Assembly: GCA_028285265.1 (NCBI GenBank)
Contig: JANQPX010000068.1
Span: 1-64,000, forward strand
DNA length: 64,000 bases
Direction: 5' to 3'
DNA from: Geminicoccaceae bacterium
GTDB taxonomy: Bacteria > Pseudomonadota > Alphaproteobacteria > Geminicoccales > Geminicoccaceae
Shown one piece after another: positions 1 through 8,845 of the stretch. The translations under genes were made by a program, and so were the position numbers. The first letter of the stretch is position 1; each line of letters starts with the position of its first letter. The notes beneath the pieces are model-generated. The model was not told where the DNA came from, ran no database searches, and was given only the letters and a program-made list of their open reading frames with translations.

Positions 1-1
1 G

Positions 2-145
2 CTGATCGTGCCTACGAAACATGAAAAACGCTCCAAAACATCAGCTCGCAAACGAAAACAAGCAAAACCATCAGACCAAGATCCTCGCTCGCGCCGTCGC
101 TACCAAAACCAGGCACAAATGAAACTTGATCTAACCACCCTGTGA
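2..145 (+). CDS. C-terminal end of an unidentified protein (cut by window edge)
   Basis: An open frame enters from the left edge and ends with TGA at 143-145. It encodes 47 residues, very rich in Lys and Arg, with a final Met-Lys-Leu-Asp-Leu-Thr-Thr-Leu tail. No domain can be recognised in so short a piece. It converges on the minus-strand gene that ends at 222. It may simply be an open frame by chance. Confidence 0.3.
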   Translation: MIVPTKHEKRSKTSARKRKQAKPSDQDPRSRRRYQNQAQMKLDLTTL

Positions 146-221
146 GAAAAGCGGGCTAAGCCTTCTTCGAACGGAACAAACGATCACCAATCGTTCTGCA
201 CCCTCTCATCCCACGTATTGC

Positions 222-1136
222 TCAGGCGGCGGTTCCTCGTAACCACTGCCGCAGACGCGCCTTGGCTCCCCACTTTTCGATATGTTGACTGACCCAACTG
301 GTAAGGCCTGCCATCATTCTGTGCATTGTGACGGCGGCTCGGTGTCGGATCGTCTTCGACAGGACAAGCACATTTTCGCAGTCTGCCTGATCCGTTGATA
401 GCTGCTCTTTGTACTGAAATGCAGAGAGCCCAAAGTCGATGAAGTCGCAGTCTGGCTGCTGAAACGCTTCCTCAATGATCGCTACATGATGAAGGAAACC
501 CGGCGATAGCTGCTTAAAGGAGGGGTCAAATCCACGGTAGATAGGCTCACAGCGCTGACCGCGCATGACGCAATAGATATAGCTAACGGGTTGCCCATGA
601 ATGGACATAAGCGAGCCAAAGCAGTCCCCATTCTCCGCCACGGATTTCATTCTCTCATAGAATGCCTGATCCGCCGGAAGGCCGAGACCCAATTTCCTCT
701 CATGAAATGTCGTTCTAGAGACTTCGCGGGCGCATTGGTAGAACTCAGCCATCTCGTCGGGTTTATCAAAGCGTCGAACTTGAAGCGTTCCTTCAGCAGC
801 TTTGGCGAGCTTTCGACGTTTCCGTCTGATGCTCTGGCGGGTATTCGCTGCGAGACCGTCTAACCAATCGGCAAAATCGCCTTTTGTTGTAATCCAATAT
901 CGTGTTGCGCGATAAGTCGTATAGATGATCCGGTTATTGTCGATAGATCTCGCTAATTTCTCACTATTATTATTTTTGAGCGAGTAAAGGAATGCGTCAT
1001 TTAAACTTTCATCATAAAGATCAAGTTCGTTCTCATCAAAAATGTCATCATCACAGCGAATAAGCTGAACATTCATTGGTAGATTCATCAACCGGAACGG
1101 GCCGAGATTGATGTCGAGCTTGAACTGATCAGACAT
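222..1136 (-). CDS. GNAT-type acyltransferase (BioF2/CelD-like)
   Basis: A 304-aa soluble protein. The middle section (about residues 85-260) has the pattern of the BioF2-like/CelD acetyltransferase group of the GNAT superfamily: a basic helix (residues about 98-112, many Arg/Lys), then FYQCAREVSRTTFHERKLG, a strand reading CFGSLMSIHGQPVSYIYCV and a late FIDFGLSAFQYKEQL segment typical of the acyl-CoA-binding half. Members of this group act on polysaccharide or cell-envelope precursors; the actual acceptor here cannot be told. It starts with ATG and stands alone, with over 1 kb of gene-free DNA upstream. The call as an acyltransferase is likely; the substrate is unknown. Confidence 0.65.
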   Translation of the reverse strand: MSDQFKLDINLGPFRLMNLPMNVQLIRCDDDIFDENELDLYDESLNDAFLYSLKNNNSEKLARSIDNNRIIYTTYRATRYWITTKGDFADWLDGLAANTRQSIRRKRRKLAKAAEGTLQVRRFDKPDEMAEFYQCAREVSRTTFHERKLGLGLPADQAFYERMKSVAENGDCFGSLMSIHGQPVSYIYCVMRGQRCEPIYRGFDPSFKQLSPGFLHHVAIIEEAFQQPDCDFIDFGLSAFQYKEQLSTDQADCENVLVLSKTIRHRAAVTMHRMMAGLTSWVSQHIEKWGAKARLRQWLRGTAA

Positions 1137-2202
1137 GGGCTTTCTTAAGCCTTCCCCTTACTTCTTATTTGCTCTTCAAGGTTTTCGTGGTGACGTTGGT
1201 CTGCATGAGGATTAATCGGCGATCTATTGAGGAACGTTTGATACTGGTCGAAACGCTGTTGTGTGTTCTCTCAATGCCGAAACCTTGTGACCGCATGACA
1301 TCGGAACGTGGTATCGGTAGTCAAGGGGCTGCTTCCCATCAGAACTGTGAAATCCGATGCAGCTGATTTTCAATACTTCTCCGGGACAGTGAGATGGCTA
1401 GTACAGGTCACGGTTATTGGAATGTGCGGACATGCAACTGTCTTCGGAAGCGATATCAACGTTAGCCGGACCTTAGACTAAAACCGGTGGCACTTTAGTT
1501 AGGACAGCAGCGAAAAAACACGTTCGTAAGCTCCAACGGAGCAGATGTTGGTCTGTAAACATCCTCTAAACGAACCTTACGTCATGGTAGTCTCCACAAG
1601 TTCTCCAGCCAAAACTATCGTCAAACTCACGAGTTTTTGATGTAAAAGTGATAGTTAGAGCATACGTCTCCAAAGCATCCCTGTAAAGATTGATACGATT
1701 TAGGCAAAATTAGCGGAGGTTTCGATTGAGTGGGGCTTGCAATCTGGCTTTCCAAGCAATGCAAATGACGTACTGATCAGAAGGTCTATGATCTGAAGTT
1801 TTACATAGACGAAGTGCCTAAATCGCATAGGTAACATCAGTCAAAAGAGGCAGTGCGACAGTGTTTGTTGTTGACCATTTCCAATCTTTTCAGTGAAAAC
1901 GAAGGCATCTACGGATTACTAGCAACGGATAAAGCGTCTGACACAAGCTATTCCTGTTCAGACATAACGTAGTACCGCAAATCGCTTTGATGACGGTCTT
2001 CTAAGGATTAATACGGCTGGGAGGGTGTTAGATCACTTGAGAGATGATTCATGCGTACAGTGCTCTTGCTACCAACAAGAGTCGACTTGGCTGATCATCA
2101 GAATGCCCTAGCCGATCTTGGAGCAAGAGGCTCTTCGAACAACGAGATCGTACGACGGCAACGGCAGATTTAAGCATCTAGAATCGAGAGGCTGTTCACC
2201 AA
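1137..2202. other. Gene-free stretch
   Basis: About 1.07 kb, visibly richer in A and T than its flanks. Short open frames exist on both strands but none has a convincing start or protein-like sequence. It should hold the promoter of the acyltransferase gene that begins at 1136. I saw no RNA gene, transposase piece or long repeat. Confidence 0.5.
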
Positions 2203-2463
2203 TTGACGGGGCTGAATCAAGCACATTTCGACACCGCGGACTCTGTCGCGGATGAGTCGCAAAAGACATCACCAAATGCTTACCTGCTTGCCTTGCAGGC
2301 CGAGAAAAAGGGGTTGGAAAAGCACCTCGAGCTCGTAATGAATGAACGTGACGATCTTCGGCGGCGTCTTGACCAAGAGGCCGAGGAAAGACGTAAACTC
2401 ATGGCATTCTTGGTCGACAAGCAGCGAAGGTCTTGGTTGCAGCGGATCGGTTTGCGTCGGTGA
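2203..2463 (+). CDS. Small coiled-coil protein, possible C-terminal remnant
   Basis: An 86-aa open frame. Residues about 27-75 are a charged heptad-like helix (QAEKKGLEKHLELVMNERDD and following) and the end is basic and aromatic (RRSWLQRIGLRR). This is the composition of the C-terminal part of HTH-type plasmid or phage regulators that end in a coiled coil, so it may be a surviving tail of such a protein. The start codon is a rare TTG/GTG type and no ribosome-binding site stands out. Function unknown. Confidence 0.35.
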   Translation: MTGLNQAHFDTADSVADESQKTSPNAYLLALQAEKKGLEKHLELVMNERDDLRRRLDQEAEERRKLMAFLVDKQRRSWLQRIGLRR

Positions 2464-2524
2464 ACCCTCGAGGATGGCCCAGCCGCCTCATGCTCTGCTA
2501 CATCGATGGCGAACTCAAACGGCT

Positions 2525-3781
2525 CTAGCCGTCATAGTGATCGTGACCGCTTCCATGATCGGTATGCTTATTGCCGTCATCGTCGTTAGAATCGGCTTTT
2601 AGGACCATTTGAAAGCTTGTGTCTCTGTTTCGAAGAGCTCCAGCAACGCCTTCGACCAGGGTGCCCCAGAAACGCTCGAGCGTCGTCGAATTTTCGCTCT
2701 GGTCGACGACATCCAGGCTTGCAAGAGGGACAGCTTTCTGCAGACCCTGTTCGTTGATGTCCCGAGATTTGACTGCAGGCCGAAACGATGCGGGAAGCTC
2801 AGCTGGTGGGGCGAGCTGAGCTAACTCAAGAGGCTTCAAACTTGGCTTGTGCAAAGGACGTGCTGGAGACGCGGCTTCCGAAACTGGTCGAGTCATGTTG
2901 GGTTGAAAGATGTTTTGGCGCTTTCCGTTACCGGAAGACGTCGGGTTTTCTGGTTGCAGTGTGGAAGGTGGCGTCGACGGTGACATATCCAATCGATAGC
3001 GTCCTGATCCTGAACCTGCGGCGGCAATAAGTGTAGCCGGCGGGCCTCCGACGGCCAAATGCGGGATGGCGTGATCCTTGGAACCTTCAGGATTGGCCGT
3101 CGACGTTGCCGCATGTGTGGAGCTTTTCTGCGCATTGGAGAAAGGTGGAGATTGATTGGTGTCAGGAGACGACCAATCGTGAGCATCTCGCGCATTAGGC
3201 CCTTTGGAAATCATAGCTGCCGAACTTGTGCCTGATCGTTGCTCGGAAGGACCATCGGTTGTTGATGTCAAAAAGTTCTCCGCAGGCGTCACATGAAGCT
3301 GACCAATCGTCGGCGCGTCAATTTTTGCCACCGATACGTCACCTGTTGGCCCCAGAGTGTTGGGATCTTGCATAGACCAAACAACAGTAACGACAGCAAA
3401 GAATGCCGTTGTCGCGGCTGCTGTAAGGCGCAACGGAATAGCATTCGAGAGCGCGAAACGTGGTTTCGGTGACGACGAAGAAGCCGCCAGCTGAGCGGCT
3501 TCGTAGGGAAGAAGAGCCATGTTTGATCGTGCCAAGTGGCGTCTGCCTTTCAAACGGGTTTGCACGCGCAGGTAGCTGCTCTCTTGTGTTGGGGGAGTAG
3601 CCATCGCCGCCGTGATCAATGGGTTGCGAGACGTTGGGCCAGAGTCCAACTCAGCGCACAAGCGATCTCCGCCCGATGTTGATCGCTCTGAATCCGCCAG
3701 AATATCCATGCGGCGGCTTGAGTGGCCTTCATTTTTTAAAGATCTGGTGGACTTCTCGTCTGGACGATTGCTGTCTTTCAC
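2525..3781 (-). CDS. Ser/Pro-rich single-span membrane protein, unknown function
   Basis: A 418-aa protein with low-complexity flanks and one clear hydrophobic segment at about residues 118-137 (LTAAATTAFFAVVTVVWSM). Residues 1-115 are polar and would be cytoplasmic; residues 140-370 are rich in Ser, Thr, Pro and Asn and would be periplasmic if the usual positive-inside rule holds (Lys/Arg cluster before the span). The last 25 residues are Asp/His-rich (SNDDDGNKHTDHGSGHDHYDG minus the final Gly), perhaps metal-binding. No known family recognised. It is oriented like the neighbouring core genes but separated from them by gene-poor DNA. Confidence 0.5.
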   Translation of the reverse strand: MKDSNRPDEKSTRSLKNEGHSSRRMDILADSERSTSGGDRLCAELDSGPTSRNPLITAAMATPPTQESSYLRVQTRLKGRRHLARSNMALLPYEAAQLAASSSSPKPRFALSNAIPLRLTAAATTAFFAVVTVVWSMQDPNTLGPTGDVSVAKIDAPTIGQLHVTPAENFLTSTTDGPSEQRSGTSSAAMISKGPNARDAHDWSSPDTNQSPPFSNAQKSSTHAATSTANPEGSKDHAIPHLAVGGPPATLIAAAGSGSGRYRLDMSPSTPPSTLQPENPTSSGNGKRQNIFQPNMTRPVSEAASPARPLHKPSLKPLELAQLAPPAELPASFRPAVKSRDINEQGLQKAVPLASLDVVDQSENSTTLERFWGTLVEGVAGALRNRDTSFQMVLKADSNDDDGNKHTDHGSGHDHYDG

Positions 3782-4193
3782 AATCCAGAACTCCCTATCG
3801 CCTTGAGGCCGAAGCTACAACAGTACAGGCTCACTAAGAACGGTGATTGCTCAGTTAGCTTTAGGTCCAGATTGATTAATTAACAGCTCTGCTTGGTCAA
3901 TATTCCCGTCCACTGACTGAGGAAGGAACCTTTGTACGCTCGTTAAGGATTGATGAAGCGATCGGCTCGAAGCTGACTCTCGCCTTTTTTCAAGACAAAT
4001 TTACTGATACTTCCTGTTTGTGCACTTCTCAGTTGCAAACCGTCCGGCCTCAATAAATGCGGAAACTTGATTGACTGCATGGTCCTAGCTCACCGTCTAA
4101 AGGAAGCTACTGCATCACGTTCAATCGCCGGGATGTCTGCATAGAGCCACGAGCTCGGGCGATCAGCGCTCCCCAACACAGCATGGCTTATGG
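3782..4193. other. Gene-free stretch
   Basis: About 410 bases between the start of the Ser/Pro-rich protein and an aldolase remnant. No convincing gene, RNA or repeat seen. It must contain the promoter for the minus-strand gene starting at 3781. Confidence 0.4.
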
Positions 4194-4559
4194 TCAACCA
4201 GCGTGCCAAGGCGGATGCGCCCAGCGCTCGAACATCGTGCATACCGCCGTCTCGGCGTCCGCCTCCGTCGACTTCAGAATCGCTATTCTGTCGACGAGGT
4301 CAGATTTCACCTCCAAGGCAATGCCTAAGGAACGTCCCAAAGTTTGGCGCAATGCCGTGCCGATGTTGAACTTGCAAATTGCGGACGTTGCGGCGACGGA
4401 TTTCCTTTGCTCCATTGAAACGCCAAAGCCGCCTTGGATGACTAGCGAGACATTGGTCGCGCCCTCAATTGCACGAAAGGCCGATTCATCGAGCTTGGTT
4501 AGGACGTCGTTGCCTACATCACCGGCGCCAAAGCGCAGCCAGAATATGAAAATGCCCAC
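4194..4559 (-). pseudogene. Class II (ketose-bisphosphate) aldolase C-terminal remnant
   Basis: The 121-codon frame carries a stretch matching the C-terminal barrel of class II fructose/tagatose-bisphosphate aldolases: SLVIQGGFGVSMEQRKSVAA followed by ICKFNIGTALRQTL. In the family this corresponds to L(V/A)LHGGSG(V/I)xxExxxxAxxxGVxKxNxxTxLR. The metal-ligand His of the HGGSG motif is Gln here, and the N-terminal two-thirds of a normal 280-350-aa enzyme is missing. It is therefore a decayed fragment rather than a working enzyme. Resemblance is by eye only. Confidence 0.5.
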
Positions 4560-4679
4560 TGAGCAGAGACAGTTGCTGAAAGTGCAGGTGGTGAATAGCG
4601 ACGTCGTCTAGGCCTGATGGGTCTCAAAGTCCAAATGTGCAGGGAAGTGCAGCTGACCTGCCGATGCCATGCCCTTCGA

Positions 4680-5825
4680 TTATTTCAAACCGTCTGGTGC
4701 CAAATCACCAATCGAGCCTTCAAGCTGGTCGGGTGTATTGTTACGATTTCGTCCTGCGGTCGCTGGAAGTGGCGTGTCGAACTGATAATCGGGTTCACTC
4801 TGCTGGCGACGCCAGGTTTCCAGCATTTCTTCCCAAGCCTCCCATAGTGTCCGGGGCGTGGGCATGTCTTTGGCGATCTCCTGATGCAACTTCTTGAGAT
4901 TGTAGCAGGGCACACCGGCATACATGTGGTGCTCGGTATGCCAGTTCATTCGCCAATAAAGAAATTCGACCAGCGGATTTAGGGTAATTGACCGAACGCT
5001 TTTCCGAAAGTCAGCGACGTTCTCCTTGAGCCCGCAATGCTGGGTCATGCCCACAGCATAGGCAAGCCAGTTCGCGATAAATGACGAGAAGGTCAAGATA
5101 AGGGGAAGAACCCACAGTTCCGTAATGAACGTGAAGACGATCACCGAGCCGTGAAATAAGAGAAGTGCTCTGGACCACCAGATCGACTTTCGATGCTGAG
5201 CGGGCTGATCAGTGTGGAGCGCATTCAGCCACTCGTTGGCCGGTTTTTCGTCGGAGGGAACGCGGCCGACGGCACCAAGAAGGGTGACCCAAAGGGTTGA
5301 AATCAGACCGCCTTTGCCAAAGGTGCGTCCGCGTTGCGTCAGCAGATTGATTGTGAAGAGCTGGATCAGAAACGTCTTGCCGGTAGCGGGGTGGAGCGGC
5401 AATAGATTTTCACGATCACCTTCAGGATGTAACGTGTATCGATGGTGGTAGGTATGGCTGCTGGCATAATCAAATGGGTCCCACCAGCTTATGAAGCTGA
5501 ACAGATAGAGAAACGCCTTATTCAGCCATCTCGTACGAAAGACCGCACCATGGCCAAGCTCATGGGGAGCGGTACCAGCAAAAAAGCTGCTGACAGTCCC
5601 ATGAGCGAACAACGTGAGAATGAAGGCGGCCCATAGTTCATAGAGCCAGGTGAGGTAGACCAGTATGCCCGTCAGGAGAAAGAGACCGAGATGACCTCCT
5701 GCCTGAAACCAACCTTGCAGATCGCTACGCGTCGAGAGTTCACGTAACACTCCCGGTTTCATTGGACAGCGATACCATGGAACTTGAAGTGATTTGCGGA
5801 CGTCGGCAAGCGGTTGGTAGTCCAT
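4680..5825 (-). CDS. Membrane fatty-acid desaturase family protein
   Basis: An integral-membrane di-iron enzyme of the fatty-acid desaturase/hydroxylase superfamily, which introduces a double bond or hydroxyl group into lipid acyl chains or carotenoid-like substrates. Counting from a TTG 30 bases upstream, the three histidine boxes are HELGH (98-102), HTYHH (134-138) and HTEHH (306-310), with hydrophobic spans before the first, between the first and second, and at about 235-270. All iron-binding His boxes are intact. I prefer the ATG at 5825, which has an AAAGAGGA-like ribosome site, over the TTG at 5855; this gives 381 aa. It stands alone. Substrate cannot be deduced. Confidence 0.85.
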   Translation of the reverse strand: MDYQPLADVRKSLQVPWYRCPMKPGVLRELSTRSDLQGWFQAGGHLGLFLLTGILVYLTWLYELWAAFILTLFAHGTVSSFFAGTAPHELGHGAVFRTRWLNKAFLYLFSFISWWDPFDYASSHTYHHRYTLHPEGDRENLLPLHPATGKTFLIQLFTINLLTQRGRTFGKGGLISTLWVTLLGAVGRVPSDEKPANEWLNALHTDQPAQHRKSIWWSRALLLFHGSVIVFTFITELWVLPLILTFSSFIANWLAYAVGMTQHCGLKENVADFRKSVRSITLNPLVEFLYWRMNWHTEHHMYAGVPCYNLKKLHQEIAKDMPTPRTLWEAWEEMLETWRRQQSEPDYQFDTPLPATAGRNRNNTPDQLEGSIGDLAPDGLK

Positions 5826-6196
5826 GGAGCGAGTCCTCTTTTGCCCTCGTTCCAAACGATCCCAGACGAGGCAATCATGACAAGGAAAAGGTTAACCGCG
5901 AAGTCACTCTAACGAAACCGCTTCCACATCGTCTAGGAAACAAGACAAAAACAATCTCTCGGAATGGTGACGTCGTGAGAGTTCGTGGCCCGAGACTCAG
6001 GAATGGACGATCGCCACGGTCAACGGCTTCACACCTTGCCGAATGAGGAACTTTGGACGGTAGGATCGTTGTTCAGAACGACTCACAAAGGCTGGAAGGC
6101 AAATGCGTCTGTCGGCTTTTGTTAGATTCGGCTGACGGTCACAAGTCGAAGGCTTCCGGACTGCCAGGGCACACAACGCACGACGGATGATGTTCA
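5826..6196. other. Gene-free stretch between desaturase and polB
   Basis: About 370 bases. It holds the presumed promoter of the desaturase gene on the right-to-left strand and the 3' flank of polB. Open frames here are short and unlike protein. Confidence 0.4.
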
Positions 6197-8608
6197 TCAC
6201 GAACTGGAAAACAACTCGAGTTGGTCGCCGGCAATCGCGTCGAAGCTCGTGTTGACAAAGTTTAAAATACCATCCGCCACAGGCGCTAGCTGGCGCGTCT
6301 CATAGTGCCGGTAGTCTGGTTTAGGGATGGTGTCGATCACAGGTTCCGGGCCATGCCGGGCAATCACATAGCGCACCCAACGCTCCGGTAGATCGAGTTT
6401 TCTTGCAGCTTGGACGTGGGGCGGGACATTGCGTGTGTAGTCCTTTAGATCGCGGCGCAGCCGCTTTCGATAGATCAGTTCTTCGTCCAACTTGCCAGCT
6501 CGCAAGTCGTGAAGTGTTTCGCGAATATAGTCGTCAAAGGGTTCATCCAAAAATATCCGCCGGTAGAGCTCCCGTTGAAAGCGGCGTGCCAGGGGAGTCC
6601 AATCGGTACGCACACTCTCCAATCCTTTAAAGATCAGATCGTAGCCACCATCGTCGTTACGGACTAAGCCAGCATATCGTTTCTTACTACCGGTCTCGGC
6701 ACCGCGGATCGTTGGCATCAGGAAACGAAGGAAATGAGTTTCAAACTCGATATCGAGATAAGATACGAGGTTAAAGGTTTCGGCGATATGGTCGCGCCAC
6801 CAAGCATTCAGCGTCTCTGCCAGTTGCGCCCCAAGCAGCATAATCTCGGGTTCGTCGCCTTGATCACGATGAAGCACGAAGAGAGAGTCGGTATCTCCAT
6901 AAATGACCTCATATCCCTGTCCCTCAATCACGTTACGGCTCTTTTGGATGATCTCATGGCCGCGCCGGGTGATGCTGCTGGTTAGTGTTGAATCGAAGAA
7001 ACGACATCCGGTTGCACCTAGAACGCCATACAGCGAGTTCATCAGAATCTTGACGGCCTGGGAGAGGGCGGCATGACCATCGGCCTTGGCTCGGTCGCGA
7101 ACAGACCAGAGCTCAGCGACCAAATCGGGCAGGATCGCTTCGGTTCTCGAGAAACTAGCACCATCGAAACCGGGCACGGGGTCATTGCCTGGATTAGTCA
7201 GGGCAAGAGGGTCAATCCGAAAAGTTCGGATGATGCTTGGATATAGGCTCTTGAAGTCGAGCAAAAGGACATTGTCATAGAGGCCAGGCTTGGAGTCGAT
7301 GACGTAACCACCTGGGCTGCCTGAGCCTGGGTCGACATTGCCAATATCGGGTGCGACGTAGCCAGCACGGTGCAGCCTAGGTAGATAGAGGTGATCGACA
7401 GCAGCGACTGAACCTCCATAGCGGTCCATGGCCAGGCCGGTCGCCGAGGCTCGTTCACGTGCGAAGGCTAGGAGATTCGCCTTCTTGAAGATATCGAGGA
7501 CGAGACGACAGTCCTCCAGATTGTAGGCAGCTAGCGCGATTGGATCTTCCCGGTATAGCCGCTGAATCTCTTCGAGGCGGTGATGGGGAGAGTGGATGGC
7601 TTTGCCACGCCCCAAAAGCTGGTTCGCGACCACCTCAAGCTCGAAGCTCTCGAATGACCAGAAGCCGGCGCGGAGAAGTTCTATGCCATCCAGTGCGACC
7701 CGACCCGGGATACGGGCAATGGCCAGGCCGCGCGAGGACTCGGGTTGCAGGACGGTCGCGCGATCATTGCCACGACCGATCGCAAAGGGTGTGCCGAGTT
7801 CCGCGCATTTGCGTTCAAGAAAACTGAGGTCGAAACCAGCAATATTCCAACCCAGAAGTAAGTCGGGATCGGCAAGCCTCAACCAAGCGAAAAAACGCTC
7901 AACCAACGTTTTTTCGTCAGGACACCAGACAATCGGTACGTCCGTCGGCTTTGTCTTCTTTCCAGAAACGACAAAGACCACGGCCTGCTCGGGCGAGGCA
8001 GCAGCGATCGAATAAAGTGCGCCACTTAGGCCCTCGGTCTCGATGTCGATCGAAACATGAGAAAGCGGATGGTCATAGGAAGCGTGGGAAAGCCGACAGT
8101 CGCGACACTCCACATACCCTTCATACTGAGTCGGCCGACCTTGGACGCTGCAAGCGCCGTTGATGAACCGTTCCATCAAATAACGATCGCTCGGTTTGAT
8201 GTCGGACTCGAGGAGTTTTATACCTTTGGCTGCAAAAAGCTGTCGTGCTTCATTAAGCGAGCGTTGATGCTTGAAATAAAGTCCGTCTACCTTCTTTTTC
8301 TTGAGGTCACGCAGTGCGAGTGGTCGACGTTCGAAGGCGAAGTTGTCTGCCCAAGGGCCAAAGTCAGCGTCTTGATTAACAAAGCAAACGGCTTCCTGTC
8401 CGTTGACGACGACACGTAAGGGGCCGTTCTCAGTCGCGATCCAGTAAACAAGCTCCAGTCCGTGGTCGCGATCTCGCCATTGCCGGGTAAGGATAAAGCC
8501 GTTGATGGGCGCCTCGTTCAGGTCGGCGATTGTCCTTCTCCATACCGTTCTTTGAAGCGACTGCGGAAGGTTGCCTCCTAGTTTCCAATAACACGATCGG
8601 TAGTTCAC
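6197..8608 (-). CDS. polB: DNA polymerase II (family B)
   Basis: An 803-aa family B DNA polymerase with 3'-5' proofreading exonuclease, close in length to the 783-aa E. coli Pol II, which is used in damage tolerance and replication restart. Exonuclease motif I reads SIDIETEG (Asp about 188). Polymerase motif A is DFKSLYPSIIRTF, motif B SQAVKILMNSLYGVLG, and the catalytic motif C YGDTDSLFV (Asp about 572 and 574). KKRYAGL and the C-terminal TRQLxPVADGIL block are also Pol II-specific. The frame opens at a GTG; homology with Pol II begins around residue 35 (GFILTRQWRD), so the true start may be later. In E. coli the gene is SOS-controlled; I did not see a clear LexA box here. Confidence 0.95.
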   Translation of the reverse strand: MNYRSCYWKLGGNLPQSLQRTVWRRTIADLNEAPINGFILTRQWRDRDHGLELVYWIATENGPLRVVVNGQEAVCFVNQDADFGPWADNFAFERRPLALRDLKKKKVDGLYFKHQRSLNEARQLFAAKGIKLLESDIKPSDRYLMERFINGACSVQGRPTQYEGYVECRDCRLSHASYDHPLSHVSIDIETEGLSGALYSIAAASPEQAVVFVVSGKKTKPTDVPIVWCPDEKTLVERFFAWLRLADPDLLLGWNIAGFDLSFLERKCAELGTPFAIGRGNDRATVLQPESSRGLAIARIPGRVALDGIELLRAGFWSFESFELEVVANQLLGRGKAIHSPHHRLEEIQRLYREDPIALAAYNLEDCRLVLDIFKKANLLAFARERASATGLAMDRYGGSVAAVDHLYLPRLHRAGYVAPDIGNVDPGSGSPGGYVIDSKPGLYDNVLLLDFKSLYPSIIRTFRIDPLALTNPGNDPVPGFDGASFSRTEAILPDLVAELWSVRDRAKADGHAALSQAVKILMNSLYGVLGATGCRFFDSTLTSSITRRGHEIIQKSRNVIEGQGYEVIYGDTDSLFVLHRDQGDEPEIMLLGAQLAETLNAWWRDHIAETFNLVSYLDIEFETHFLRFLMPTIRGAETGSKKRYAGLVRNDDGGYDLIFKGLESVRTDWTPLARRFQRELYRRIFLDEPFDDYIRETLHDLRAGKLDEELIYRKRLRRDLKDYTRNVPPHVQAARKLDLPERWVRYVIARHGPEPVIDTIPKPDYRHYETRQLAPVADGILNFVNTSFDAIAGDQLELFSSS

Positions 8609-8845
8609 TGAAGAACATAAGCAGTTGCTGTGAAAGGGTGTCTCATGTCGGTTTTGACTTTATAGCGTCGATGCTCTCGTGCCGTCATGACCATGATTCG
8701 CTAGGATTTGCTGAGCCGGCATCGAAATGCCCCCAATGAATAGGTACCTAATCGGGCTTGCTCAAAAGCTCGCGCCATTGATCCTGTCACGTTGCATCGG
8801 AAATTGAATCTCCTCACCAATGGTTTGCGCGAGCCTAAGCTGCCG
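8609..8845. other. Intergenic region with long inverted repeat
   Basis: Lies between the polB start and the tex stop. GCTCGCGC near 8768 and GCGCGAGC near 8827-8834 can pair, and the next inner bases (CATTG/CAATG) also pair, giving an imperfect hairpin of roughly 65 bases just beyond tex. It has no T-tract on the minus strand, so it is only a weak terminator candidate. The polB promoter must also lie here. Confidence 0.35.
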
